From Bradyrhizobium archetypum (GTDB lineage: Bacteria; Pseudomonadota; Alphaproteobacteria; Rhizobiales; Xanthobacteraceae), in NCBI RefSeq assembly GCF_013114835.1, contig NZ_JAAVLW010000001.1, positions 744,001-808,000 of the forward strand: a DNA stretch of 64,000 nt. The letters run 5' to 3'. Below, piece by piece: positions 44,455 through 53,323 of the stretch. Each line of letters begins with the position of its first letter. The stretch's first letter is position 1. Under the pieces are notes generated by a model, which was not told the origin of the DNA, did not search any database, and saw nothing but the letters and a program-made list of their open reading frames with translations. The translations under genes and the position numbers were made by a program.

Positions 44455-45972
44455 TTGAGTCGAGACATGGCCGTTGCGATCGAGATGGGACACACCAGGG
44501 CAGGCGCCCCGGCGACTCTGGACCTTGAGGAACTGCTTGCGACTCGCCTGCTGGTGCAGGGCAACTCAGGCTCCGGCAAATCCCATCTGCTACGCCGGCT
44601 GCTGGAACAGAGCGCCCCCTGGGTGCAACAGACCATCATCGACCCCGAAGGCGACTTCGTGGCGCTTGCCGACCGTTTCGGCCATCTCCTGATCGATGCC
44701 GAGGACCATACCGAGCGCGGCCTGCAGGTCGCCGGCGAGCGAGCGCGAATCCATCGCGTCTCCACGGTGCTCAATCTCGAGGGGCTCGACGCCGAGAATC
44801 AGATGCGGCGCGCCGCCGCTTTCCTCGGCGGACTTTTCGATGTCGCCCGCGACCACTGGTACCCGATGCTGGTGGTGGTGGATGAGGCGCAGCTCTTCGC
44901 GCCGGCAGCCGCCGGCGAGGTTTCGGACGAGGCGCGCAAACTCTCGCTCGGCGCCATGACCAACCTGATGTGCCGCGGCCGCAAACGCGGGCTTGCGGGG
45001 ATCATCGCTACCCAGCGGCTGGCAAAGCTTGCCAAGAACGTCGCGGCCGAAGCGTCCAATTTCCTCATGGGCCGGACTTTTCTGGATATCGACATGGCGC
45101 GCGCCGCCGACCTTCTGGGCATGGAGCGGCGACACGCAGAGGCCTTTCGGGATCTGGAGCGCGGGCAGTTCATGGCGCTGGGGCCCGCCCTCTCCCGCCG
45201 TCCGCTCGAGCTGTGCATAGGTCCGACGGATACCACGCCGCGTAACGCGACCCCGCGCCTGATGCCTCTGCCCGAAGCGACGCCGGACGCACGCGCCATC
45301 ATCCTGGCCGCGCCGCCGCCCGAGAACAATCGGCCGCAACGACGCTCGCCGCCAGACCTGCTCGGCCAGCTCATGGCGGCGAAAACCGCGGCGCTGGAGA
45401 GCCGTCCCGAAGCGGTGGAGCAGCCACTCAGCGCCGAGGAATTGGCGGAGCGACGCGAGCGAGTGGACCGGATACTGCGCGCCATCATGGCGGAACCCGA
45501 CGCGGGATTCCGTGCCATCGGCGTCCTTTATCAGGAGTTCGTGGTCCGCTGCCGAATAGAGGGCCTCGGTTCGGCCGTGCCGGACCTGGCTGACTTCCGT
45601 CGCATGCTGACGCGCGCCCGTGCCGGGCTCGGCTCCGATATGGCCGAGGATGACGGGTGGCAGGATGTCTCGGTCCGCGCCTCGCTTCTGCCGGAGGACA
45701 TGCAGGGCGTCTTCATGATGATCGCCCGGGCCGCGAAGGAGGGATGGCCCTGCCCGGGCGATGCGGCGATTGCGCGCGCCTATGGCTCCCATTCGTTGCG
45801 CCGTGCACGGCGCCTGCTGACCTACATCGAGGAGCAGGGCCTCATCGTTTGCCAGCTTGACGGCTCCGGCCGGCGGATCGTGACACTCGTCGAGCTGGCC
45901 TGGGCGACCGCACCGGGCGACCCCAATGCCGCGGAACTGCCGGCGGAGCCAGGCTGCACCGGTTCTCTATGA
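44455..45972 (+). CDS. HerA/DUF87-like ATP-binding protein
   Basis: About 505 residues. Starts TTG 44455 (AAGGA four to five bases before) or ATG 44467. P-loop LVQGNSGSGKSHLLRRLLEQ (about 34-53), QTIIDPEGDFVALAD, Walker B MLVVVDEAQLFAP, and GRKRGLAGIIATQRLAKLAK with the sensor Gln-Arg are the pattern of HerA-type hexameric translocases. The C-terminal 200 residues are helical with a repeated winged-helix-like region (SLRRARRLLTYIEEQGLIVC). Family relatives pump DNA or work with nucleases, but no NurA partner is present. Function unknown. Confidence 0.85.
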   Translation: MSRDMAVAIEMGHTRAGAPATLDLEELLATRLLVQGNSGSGKSHLLRRLLEQSAPWVQQTIIDPEGDFVALADRFGHLLIDAEDHTERGLQVAGERARIHRVSTVLNLEGLDAENQMRRAAAFLGGLFDVARDHWYPMLVVVDEAQLFAPAAAGEVSDEARKLSLGAMTNLMCRGRKRGLAGIIATQRLAKLAKNVAAEASNFLMGRTFLDIDMARAADLLGMERRHAEAFRDLERGQFMALGPALSRRPLELCIGPTDTTPRNATPRLMPLPEATPDARAIILAAPPPENNRPQRRSPPDLLGQLMAAKTAALESRPEAVEQPLSAEELAERRERVDRILRAIMAEPDAGFRAIGVLYQEFVVRCRIEGLGSAVPDLADFRRMLTRARAGLGSDMAEDDGWQDVSVRASLLPEDMQGVFMMIARAAKEGWPCPGDAAIARAYGSHSLRRARRLLTYIEEQGLIVCQLDGSGRRIVTLVELAWATAPGDPNAAELPAEPGCTGSL

Positions 45973-46107
45973 TGAGATGGTTGCCGGTCTCACGCCGCGG
46001 TATATGATTCGCAAAAGTCGTTGCGCGTTGCGCTAAAGTCCGTTTGACGCGTCCGCGATCTTGTCGCCGACCGATTTTTTCATATGTCCCTTGAAAGGAG
46101 CCTGAGC

Positions 46108-46590
46108 TTGAGCGTTGCCTTTACCAAGGAAGACAGTGCCGAAACCGCGTCGGAGACGTTGCTTCCCGACCGCCCGGTTTCACCTCATCCGAACCTTGTG
46201 ACGGAAGCCGGACTAACGGCGCTGGAATTTCAGCTCGACCAGGCTCGCAACGCGTACGCGGCCGCGCAGAAGATCGAAGACGTCAATGAACGACGACGGC
46301 AATCAGCAGCCCCTCTGCGTGATGTGCGCTACTTTGCGACGAGAGTTCGCACGGCCCAGGTTATCGCCGATCCGACGTCGACTGACGCTGTCGCCTTTGG
46401 GAGCACCGTGACGTTCAGGCGAGACGATGGGCGCGTGCAGAAATATCGTATCGTGGGAGAGGACGAGGCGGACCCCAAAGCCGGTTCAATTTCCTACGTA
46501 TCACCAGTGGCAAGACTTCTGATGGGCAAAGCTGTTGGGGATGAGGTCGACACAGCCGGTCAAAAGCTTGAGATCATTTCGATCTCCTAA
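46108..46590 (+). CDS. GreA/GreB family elongation factor-like protein
   Basis: 160 residues from TTG 46108, chosen because AAAGGAG (46094-46100) stands seven bases before it; ATG 46084 lies upstream of that ribosome site. C-terminal FKBP-like Gre domain: VAFGSTVTFRRDDGRVQKYRIVGEDEADPKAGSISYVSPVARLLMGKAVGDEVD. The N-terminal coiled coil is present, but the acidic tip signature of GreA (Asp-Leu-Ser-Glu-Asn) is replaced by PLRDVRYFATR, so transcript-cleavage stimulation is doubtful; it may act at the polymerase secondary channel in another way. Confidence 0.82.
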   Translation: MSVAFTKEDSAETASETLLPDRPVSPHPNLVTEAGLTALEFQLDQARNAYAAAQKIEDVNERRRQSAAPLRDVRYFATRVRTAQVIADPTSTDAVAFGSTVTFRRDDGRVQKYRIVGEDEADPKAGSISYVSPVARLLMGKAVGDEVDTAGQKLEIISIS

Positions 46591-46799
46591 AGCATGATGA
46601 AATTAGATTTGATTGCGACCAGAAGAAGGTGCGCTCCCTCTCCCGTTTGCGGGGGAGGGTTGGGTGGGGGTATCTCCGCGGGCGACACTGCCCGAGTGGA
46701 GAGAGCCCCCACCCGGCGCTTCGTGCCGACCTCCCTCGCAAGCGGGAGAGGGAAAGCGCCTCCGCGGCTAAACTCATCTAACCAAAAATCATCATGCTC
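46591..46799. mobile_element. MITE-like palindromic element
   Basis: About 209 bp bounded by AGCATGATGA (46591-46600) and its inverted copy TCATCATGCT (46790-46799), with imperfect extension (AATTAGATT against AATCTAA-like TCATCTAACC). The inside carries long arms CTCCCTCTCCCGTTTGCGGG / CGCAAGCGGGAGAGGG and GGGTGGGGG / CCCCCACCC. No coding capacity. Such non-autonomous elements are common in Bradyrhizobium-like genomes. It starts right after the Gre-like stop codon. Confidence 0.65.
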
Positions 46800-46802
46800 T
46801 AG

Positions 46803-47316
46803 CCCGTCCCCACCCGGACCGTGCGCTTTGGTTCCTGCGCTTGACGCGCGGCGCGCTGCGGAAGCACCATCGAGAATTTGTGACAGATCTATTTTATTTT
46901 CGCAGGCACGCCCATCGTCGAGGACGTTGGTCAGTTTCGTGTCAGAAATGGCCGGCAAATTATGGGCGGCCTAATCTCGAGCCGATCGTTCGCACCGAGA
47001 GGAGCGCCGCGTCGCCGCAGCACAATCAAGCGCTCGGCGCTCGTTCCCCGGCGCGAAGCCTATAGGTTGTCCGACGCACATCGAGGTCAGCGGCCGTCAT
47101 CTGCAATCGTGCGCAAATCCCAATCCACAAACCAACCAGCAAACAGTGAGGGCCCGCTTGGGACGGAAGCGAAAAATGCTGGCAAGCGGAATTGCCAAGC
47201 ACCCAACTAAGGCGGCCTTGCTAACCAATGTGGAGGCCGCCCTGGAAGGCGGCCCAAAGGTTCATTCTGATCTATGTCAGCTGACGGTCAGCTACTATGT
47301 TGATACAGCGATTCGC
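46803..47316. other. Intergenic region, no gene seen
   Basis: About 500 bp without a convincing gene on either strand; open frames are short, without ribosome sites and with poor codon use. A hairpin GGCCGCCTTCCAGGGCGGCC lies at about 47235-47256 and could end the transcript of the small minus-strand gene that follows. Base composition is lower in GC than the neighbours, consistent with decayed DNA. Confidence 0.5.
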
Positions 47317-47484
47317 CTAGTGCGGTTCAGTTTTGTCGGTCGGAATCCGTAGTTCTGCAGCCCGTTCTTTACGTTCCTTCTTGGAAAATTCGCGCTCTCG
47401 TCGCTCAAACGCGGCGAGCTCTTTTTGTGCCGCCTCAAGAAAACGGTCTCGTGGTGTTATTGCCAATTGAGCAGGTCCCGTCAT
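47317..47484 (-). CDS. Small charged hypothetical protein (55 aa)
   Basis: ATG 47484 with GAGG eight bases before it opens a 55-residue frame: MTGPAQLAITPRDRFLEAAQ, then a helix of charged residues (KELAAFERREREFSKKERKE) and a short tail ending KTEPH. It is highly charged, probably one long helix or coiled coil. No known family. It lies in a low-gene-density stretch among remnants, so it may be a relic, but the clean frame and ribosome site support it. Confidence 0.5.
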   Translation of the reverse strand: MTGPAQLAITPRDRFLEAAQKELAAFERREREFSKKERKERAAELRIPTDKTEPH

Positions 47485-47674
47485 TACACACCCTCATCGG
47501 TGGCCCGGGCTCATCCTACTCAAGTGCTGAGGCCCGGAAAAGGTTTATGACGGTAAAATTACGGACAGGCGAGCAATTCACAGGGCTGTTGTCGCCAAAT
47601 GATGGTCGCCAATCGCTCGTCTGGCTACCAGATATTGCAACAGGTCCAACGTTCGCTACCCAAAATGGTTGAGT

Positions 47675-47776
47675 TCAGCGCTCGCGAAATGCCCACGCTA
47701 CCTGATCAAACAGTGGCTGGGTGAGATAGGAACCCATACTACGATCGCCGGTCTTGATGAAGGCCTCGACCGGCAT
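47675..47776 (-). pseudogene. Remnant: C-terminus of a HlyD-family adaptor
   Basis: Thirty-three codons before a stop, MPVEAFIKTGDRSMGSYLTQ then PLFDQVAWAFRER, match the last residues of the intact adaptor in this window ([20 protein letters not shown] then [13 protein letters not shown]) in length, stop position and pattern. The preceding frame carries no further HlyD sequence. So a second type I secretion locus once stood here and was deleted. Confidence 0.65.
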
Positions 47777-47909
47777 GCAACGCTGCAGAGCGCGCAACGG
47801 ACTATCTCGCGGATAACGTCAACCGTCGTATTAGGCACCATAGGCTATGCCGTCTCTCCTTAACCGACGTCGCATCTTCATCGCGCATCGGCTCGAAGAA
47901 AATGACCTC

Positions 47910-48509
47910 TCACTTTGCCGACTGCTCTTCGAAAACTTTGACAGATACGTTCGCCACCTGACGCAACGCTTCGCGATCGGCGCCCGATGACGCCATCACG
48001 CCCATGCCGGCGGATACCGCCGACAGATAGCGCGCCAGCGCGGCAGCGTCGGCGGCCGGCTTCAGATCGCCCTCTTTCTTCGCCCTGACGAAGCGTTCGC
48101 GCAGTTGACTTTCGGTTAATGCACGGCGCGCTGCGAGTTCGAAGGGAACGTTCTCCGAACCCGTACCGCACGCAAGACCGCCTTGCACGAGCAGGCAACC
48201 GGGCGGATTATCGGGATCGGTTTGGCTGTCTGCGGTACCCATGAGCATCCGCTCCGCGACATCGCGGGCAGTTGGCGCGCTCAAAACCTGCTCCATCCAG
48301 GCCGCACGTTTGGCCGTGTACCGGTCGAGAGCGGCCTTCAGAAGGCCTTCCTTATTCCCAAAAGCCGCATAAAGGCTCGGCGGGTTAATGCCCATCGCCT
48401 CGGTAAGCTGAGCAATGGTTGCGCCCTCATAGCCATTTCTCCAGAAGACCTCCATCGCCTGATCCAATGCGGCATCGGCGTCGAATTCTCTGGGGCGTCC
48501 CATGGCCAT
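47910..48509 (-). CDS. TetR family repressor
   Basis: 199 residues: N-terminal HTH AALDQAMEVFWRNGYEGATI then AQLTEAMGINPPSLYAAFGNKEGLLKAALDRY, and a C-terminal ligand domain with a Cys pair region (PPGCLLVQGGLACGTGSENV). TetR regulators of this form sit beside RND pumps (AcrR/NalC-like). It is divergent from the efflux adaptor gene across a 200-bp gap that holds inverted repeats, so it probably represses the pump and itself. Ligand unknown. Confidence 0.92.
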   Translation of the reverse strand: MAMGRPREFDADAALDQAMEVFWRNGYEGATIAQLTEAMGINPPSLYAAFGNKEGLLKAALDRYTAKRAAWMEQVLSAPTARDVAERMLMGTADSQTDPDNPPGCLLVQGGLACGTGSENVPFELAARRALTESQLRERFVRAKKEGDLKPAADAAALARYLSAVSAGMGVMASSGADREALRQVANVSVKVFEEQSAK

Positions 48510-48629
48510 TCGCGTTACTCCCTTGAAGCCGACGCCGTTTTCCGCTCGGCGTTCTTTCCTCTAACCTTCTGATTTCTCGTGATTCTTTTATTTGATTTCC
48601 AGTGCTGCGGCTTGCGATATAAGATTTTC

Positions 48630-48695
48630 GTAGTGTGCAGTACATAAGTATCTTGCAGACTGCCGTCCAGCTCCACATCTGTAGCGAACACTACA
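48630..48695. promoter_or_regulatory. Candidate TetR operators between repressor and RND pump
   Basis: Two inverted-repeat words share GTAGTGT/ACACTAC: GTAGTGTGCAGTAC (48630-48643) and TGTAGCGAACACTACA (48680-48695). The second ends 16 bases before the adaptor start codon, the first lies mid-gap, which suits repression of both directions. Not tested. Confidence 0.5.
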
Positions 48696-48711
48696 ATTAT
48701 GGAGCGCGCAA

Positions 48712-49953
48712 ATGCCCCCATCCGACAAGACCACCCCTTTTAGCCGATTCCGACGCATTGTCGGCGGCGTTGCCGTTATCGGCGCCCTCGTGGCGGCCGG
48801 TTCGATCGCGAGCGGCCGCTATTTTCATGCGGCCCAGGCGACCACAGGGACCGCACCCGAGCAAGCCGTCTCTGTCACGATCTCGGTAATCGAGCCGCGC
48901 CGGACCGCGCTGTGGGATGACTTTTCTGGACGTCTCGAAGCCGTCAACCGCGTCGAGCTTCGCCCACGCGTCGCGGGCGCGATCCTGTCGGCCAATTTTG
49001 CCGAGGGTGCGCTCGTGAAAGCCGGCGACGTCCTGTTCAAGATTGATCCGGCGCCCTACGCCGCCGAAGTGGATAAGGCAAGCGCGCAGCTCGAGGCAGC
49101 AAAGGCGCGTGCGATCTTCACTGCCAGCGAAGTTGAGCGCGGCGCGCAGCTTGTTGGCAACGCCGTCGTCACGCGGCGCGATTTCGATCAGCGCGACAAT
49201 GCCAATCGCGAAGCGATCGCCAATGTGAAGGCCGCCGAAGCGACGCTGCAGACTGCAAAGCTCAATCTAAACTACACTGAGGTCCGCGCGCCCGTCGATG
49301 GCCGCGTCGGCAAGATCGAGGTGACCGTCGGAAATCTCGTGGCCGCAGGAACAGCCTCGCCGGTCCTGACCTCTCTGGTTTCTGTCAACCCGATCTATGC
49401 GAGTTTCGATGCGGACGAAGAGATCGTGCTGCGGGCGCTGAATTCCATTGCAGATAGTTCGGGCAAGCGCGGCAATCTTGATCAAATACCCGTCGAGATG
49501 ACCACCTCTGGCGGCACATCGGCCAAAGGCCATATCCAGTTGATCGACAATCAGGTCAATGGTCAGAGCGGCACGATACGCGTCCGCGCGGTATTCCCGA
49601 ACGATGATGGCCGCCTCATCCCCGGCCAGTTTGCGCGGGTGCGGATGGGCCAGCCGCAGCAACAGACGCTGGTGATGATCGACGAGCGAGCCATCGGCAC
49701 CGATCAGGACAAGAAGTTCGTTATGGTGGTCAGCGACGACAACCGCGCGATCTATCGCGGAATAACGCTCGGGGGCTCCGTCGATGGACTGCGCATCGTG
49801 ACGGGCGGCCTAAAATCCGGTGACCGCATCGTCGTCAATGGGCTGCAACGGGTACGCCCGGGCGCACTCCTGAAGACCGAAATTGCGGCGATGGGCTCGC
49901 GTGGGCCACAGCAAGCATCGAACGACAGCAGCCAGCAAATCGCGCAGCGCTAA
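48712..49953 (+). CDS. RND efflux periplasmic adaptor (AcrA/MexE type)
   Basis: 413 residues, ATG with GGAG upstream. An N-terminal membrane helix (RFRRIVGGVAVIGALVAAGS) serves as signal anchor. Lipoyl halves VAGAILSANFAEGALVKAGDVLFKID and TEVRAPVDGRVGKIEVTVGNLVAAG flank a helical hairpin (85-170). Beta-barrel and membrane-proximal domain follow (FPNDDGRLIPGQFARVRMG). No lipobox cysteine, so membrane-anchored by the helix. Paired with the RND permease gene that follows after 26 bases. Confidence 0.95.
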   Translation: MPPSDKTTPFSRFRRIVGGVAVIGALVAAGSIASGRYFHAAQATTGTAPEQAVSVTISVIEPRRTALWDDFSGRLEAVNRVELRPRVAGAILSANFAEGALVKAGDVLFKIDPAPYAAEVDKASAQLEAAKARAIFTASEVERGAQLVGNAVVTRRDFDQRDNANREAIANVKAAEATLQTAKLNLNYTEVRAPVDGRVGKIEVTVGNLVAAGTASPVLTSLVSVNPIYASFDADEEIVLRALNSIADSSGKRGNLDQIPVEMTTSGGTSAKGHIQLIDNQVNGQSGTIRVRAVFPNDDGRLIPGQFARVRMGQPQQQTLVMIDERAIGTDQDKKFVMVVSDDNRAIYRGITLGGSVDGLRIVTGGLKSGDRIVVNGLQRVRPGALLKTEIAAMGSRGPQQASNDSSQQIAQR

Positions 49954-49979
49954 CTACCCGCAGCGCTTGGGGCATCGCA

Positions 49980-52900
49980 ATGAATCTCTCAAAATTCTTC
50001 ATCGACCGGCCGATTTTTGCCGGCGTGCTTTCGATCGTGATCTTTTTGGCCGGCCTGATCTCGCTCTTCGCCATGCCGATCTCGGAGTATCCGGACGTCG
50101 TACCGCCCTCCGTGGTGGTGCGCGCGACCTACCCTGGCGCCAATCCGAAGGTGATCGCGGAAACAGTGGCAACGCCGATCGAAGAGCAGATCAACGGCAT
50201 CGAGAACATGCTCTATATGAGCAGTCAGGCAACCACTGACGGCGCGATGACGCTGACAGTGACGTTCCGCCTCGGCACCGATCCCGACAAGGCGACGCAG
50301 CTTGTGCAGAACCGCGTGCAGCAGGCAGAGCCGCGCCTGCCGGCGGTCGTTCGCCAGCTCGGCATTATTACCAAGAAGAGCTCGCCCGACCTAACGATGG
50401 TCGTGCACCTGCTGTCGCCGAACAATCGCTACGACATGACTTATCTCCGCAATTACGCGGTGCTGAACGTCAAGGACCGCCTTGCGCGGATCGACGGCGT
50501 CGGTGATGTCCAGCTCTACGGCGCCGGGGACTACTCGATGCGCGTCTGGGTCGATCCGCAGAAGGCCGCCGAGCACGGCCTGACCGCAAGCGACATCGTG
50601 AGGGCGATCCAGGCGCAGAACGTCGAGGCCGCCGCCGGCGTGGTTGGCTCCTCACCGAGCGTCAAGGGCATCGACCTTCAGATGTCGGTCAACGCCGAAG
50701 GTCGGCTCGCAAGTGAGGAGCAGTTCGGCGACATCGTGGTCAAGACCGGCTCGCGTGGCGAGGTGGAGCGGCTGCGCGATGTTGCGCGCATCGAATTAGG
50801 TGCGTCCCAATACGGCCTGCGCTCGCTGCTCGACAACAAGCAGGCGGTGGCGATCCCGATCTTCCAGGCGCCGGGCTCCAACGCGCTCCAGATCTCCGAC
50901 CGCGTCCGCGCCACCATGGCCGAGATCAAGAAGAACATGCCCGAGGGCGTATCCTACCAGATCGTCTACGACCCCACGCAGTTCGTGCGCTCGTCGATCG
51001 AGGCGGTGATCCATACGCTGCTGGAAGCGATCGCGCTGGTGGTACTGGTGGTCATCCTGTTCCTCCAGACCTGGCGGGCCTCCATCATTCCGCTCCTGGC
51101 CGTGCCGGTGTCGATCGTCGGCACATTTGCCGTGATGCACGTGTTCGGCTTCTCCATCAATGCGCTTAGCCTGTTCGGCCTGGTGCTCGCGATCGGCATC
51201 GTCGTCGACGACGCGATCGTCGTGGTCGAGAATGTCGAGCGCAACATCGAGGCCGGGCTGTCGCCGCGAGACGCCACCTATCAGGCAATGCGGGAAGTCT
51301 CCGGCCCCATCATCGCGATCGCACTGGTCTTGATTGCCGTATTCGTTCCCCTCGCCTTCATCTCCGGCCTCACCGGGCAATTCTACAAGCAGTTCGCGCT
51401 GACGATCGCGATCTCGACCGTGATCTCCGCGGTCAATTCGCTGACGCTGTCGCCGGCACTGTCGGCGTTGCTGCTCAAGGGCCACAATGAGCCCAAGGAC
51501 AGGCTGACGCTCATTCTGGAAAAAGGTTTCGGCTGGTTCTTCCGCGGCTTCAACCGAGCCTTCGCGCGCTCTTCGGAGAATTATGGCGGCAGCGTCTCCA
51601 AAGTGATCTCCGGCAAGGCGGCGGTGATGGGCGTCTATGTGCTCCTGATCGGCCTGACCGCCCTGCTCTTCCAGCAGGTGCCAAGCGGCTTCGTCCCAGG
51701 CCAGGACAAGCAGTACCTCGTCGGCTTCGCACGCCTGCCCGACGGGGCCACGCTCGACCGCACCGAAGACGTCATCCGCAAGATGAGCGACATTGCGCTG
51801 ACGCAGCCCGGCGTCGAGAGCTCGGTGGCGTTTCCCGGCCTTTCGATCTCCGGCTTCACCAACTCCTCCAACGCCGGAATCGTGTTCTCCACGCTGAAGC
51901 CGTTCGACGAGCGCAGGGATCCCGCGTTGAGTGGCCCCGCGATCGCGGCCGAGCTGAACAAGAAATATGCCGGGATCCAGGAAGCTTTCATCGCCATGTT
52001 CCCGCCGCCGCCGGTCAACGGGCTCGGCACCATCGGTGGCTTCAAGCTCCAGATCGAGGACCGCGCCGGCCTCGGCTATGACGCGCTGAACGAGGCGACC
52101 AAGGCGTTCATGGCCGCGATGCAGAAGGCACCGGAAATCGCCGGCGTCTTCTCGAGCTTCCAGGTCAACGTGCCACAGTTGTTCGCCGATATTGACCGCA
52201 CTAAGGCCTTGCAGCTTGGCGTCCCCGTGACCGAGGTCTTCAACACGCTGCAGATCTATCTGGGCTCATACTACGTCAACGACTTCAACAAGTTCGGCCG
52301 CACCTATTCAGTCTATGTTCAGGCTGACGCGCCGTTCCGTGCACGGGCTGACGACATCCGGCAACTGAAGGTGCGCTCCGCATCCGGCGACATGATCCCG
52401 CTCTCAGCGCTGCTGAAGATTCGCCAGAGCGCCGGGCCTGAGCGCGCGATCCGTTACAACGGGTTCCTGTCTTCCGACATTAACGCCGCCGCGGCACCTG
52501 GCTATTCCTCGGGACAAGCGCAGGCCGCCGCCGAGCGTATCGCCGCTGAAGTACTGCCGCCCGGCTTTGCTTTCGAATGGACCGACCTGACTTATCAGGA
52601 ATTCATCGCAGGCAATTCCGGCATCTGGGTCTTCCCGCTGGCGATTCTGCTGGTGTTCCTGGTTCTGGCAGCGCTCTACGAGAGCCTCACCTTGCCCCTC
52701 TCGATCATCATGATCGTACCGATGGGGCTGCTTGCCGCGATGTTCGGCGTCTGGATGTCGAAGGGAGACAATAACGTCTTCACCCAGATCGGGTTGATCG
52801 TGCTGGTGGGATTGTCCGCCAAGAACGCGATTCTTATCGTCGAATTCGCACGCGAGCTGGAATTCGCAGGCCGTTCGCCGATTCGTGCCGCAATCGAGGC

Positions 52901-53168
52901 GAGCCGCCTGCGGCTGCGTCCGATCCTGATGACCTCGATGGCGTTCATCATGGGCGTCTTGCCCCTGGTGCTCTCGACCGGTGCCGGTTCGGAAATGCGC
53001 CGAGCCATGGGCGTTGCCGTCTTCTCTGGCATGATCGGCGTTACGGTGTTTGGCCTGTTCCTGACACCCGTGTTCTACGTTCTTTTGCGCACCGTCACGG
53101 GACTGAAGCCACTGACAAACCATTCCGCCAGTGGGGCTGCCAGTCACGCGCCGGAGGCCAGCCCCTGA
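49980..53168 (+). CDS. RND multidrug efflux permease (HAE1 family)
   Basis: 1,062 residues, full length for AcrB/MexF-type pumps with twelve transmembrane helices and two large periplasmic loops. MNLSKFFIDRPIFAGVLSIV is the usual beginning. Proton-relay residues are visible: the Asp pair in GIVVDDAIVVVENVERN (helix 4) and Lys in LSAKNAILIVEFARE (helix 10). It would use proton motive force to expel drugs, aromatics or plant compounds together with the adaptor upstream and a TolC-type channel not encoded here. Regulated by the divergent TetR. Confidence 0.96.
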   Translation: MNLSKFFIDRPIFAGVLSIVIFLAGLISLFAMPISEYPDVVPPSVVVRATYPGANPKVIAETVATPIEEQINGIENMLYMSSQATTDGAMTLTVTFRLGTDPDKATQLVQNRVQQAEPRLPAVVRQLGIITKKSSPDLTMVVHLLSPNNRYDMTYLRNYAVLNVKDRLARIDGVGDVQLYGAGDYSMRVWVDPQKAAEHGLTASDIVRAIQAQNVEAAAGVVGSSPSVKGIDLQMSVNAEGRLASEEQFGDIVVKTGSRGEVERLRDVARIELGASQYGLRSLLDNKQAVAIPIFQAPGSNALQISDRVRATMAEIKKNMPEGVSYQIVYDPTQFVRSSIEAVIHTLLEAIALVVLVVILFLQTWRASIIPLLAVPVSIVGTFAVMHVFGFSINALSLFGLVLAIGIVVDDAIVVVENVERNIEAGLSPRDATYQAMREVSGPIIAIALVLIAVFVPLAFISGLTGQFYKQFALTIAISTVISAVNSLTLSPALSALLLKGHNEPKDRLTLILEKGFGWFFRGFNRAFARSSENYGGSVSKVISGKAAVMGVYVLLIGLTALLFQQVPSGFVPGQDKQYLVGFARLPDGATLDRTEDVIRKMSDIALTQPGVESSVAFPGLSISGFTNSSNAGIVFSTLKPFDERRDPALSGPAIAAELNKKYAGIQEAFIAMFPPPPVNGLGTIGGFKLQIEDRAGLGYDALNEATKAFMAAMQKAPEIAGVFSSFQVNVPQLFADIDRTKALQLGVPVTEVFNTLQIYLGSYYVNDFNKFGRTYSVYVQADAPFRARADDIRQLKVRSASGDMIPLSALLKIRQSAGPERAIRYNGFLSSDINAAAAPGYSSGQAQAAAERIAAEVLPPGFAFEWTDLTYQEFIAGNSGIWVFPLAILLVFLVLAALYESLTLPLSIIMIVPMGLLAAMFGVWMSKGDNNVFTQIGLIVLVGLSAKNAILIVEFARELEFAGRSPIRAAIEASRLRLRPILMTSMAFIMGVLPLVLSTGAGSEMRRAMGVAVFSGMIGVTVFGLFLTPVFYVLLRTVTGLKPLTNHSASGAASHAPEASP

Positions 53169-53323
53169 TGAAACGTCGGGGTTGCCCGGAAGCGCCAAGT
53201 TGTGCACGTTCAACAGGTCCCTTTGCCTTGCGAATTCCGGCCTGCTCCGCTCTAAATTAACCCAGCGAAGCGTCTGCGTGGCCTTGCGCCGCGAAAGATG
53301 CTCGTTCGTCAAAGGGACCAGTC

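Noticed and set aside
47427..47863. Two plus-strand open frames of 81 and 64 codons
   Set aside because: No ribosome sites; the minus strand of the same stretch carries a small gene and an adaptor remnant that explain the sequence better.
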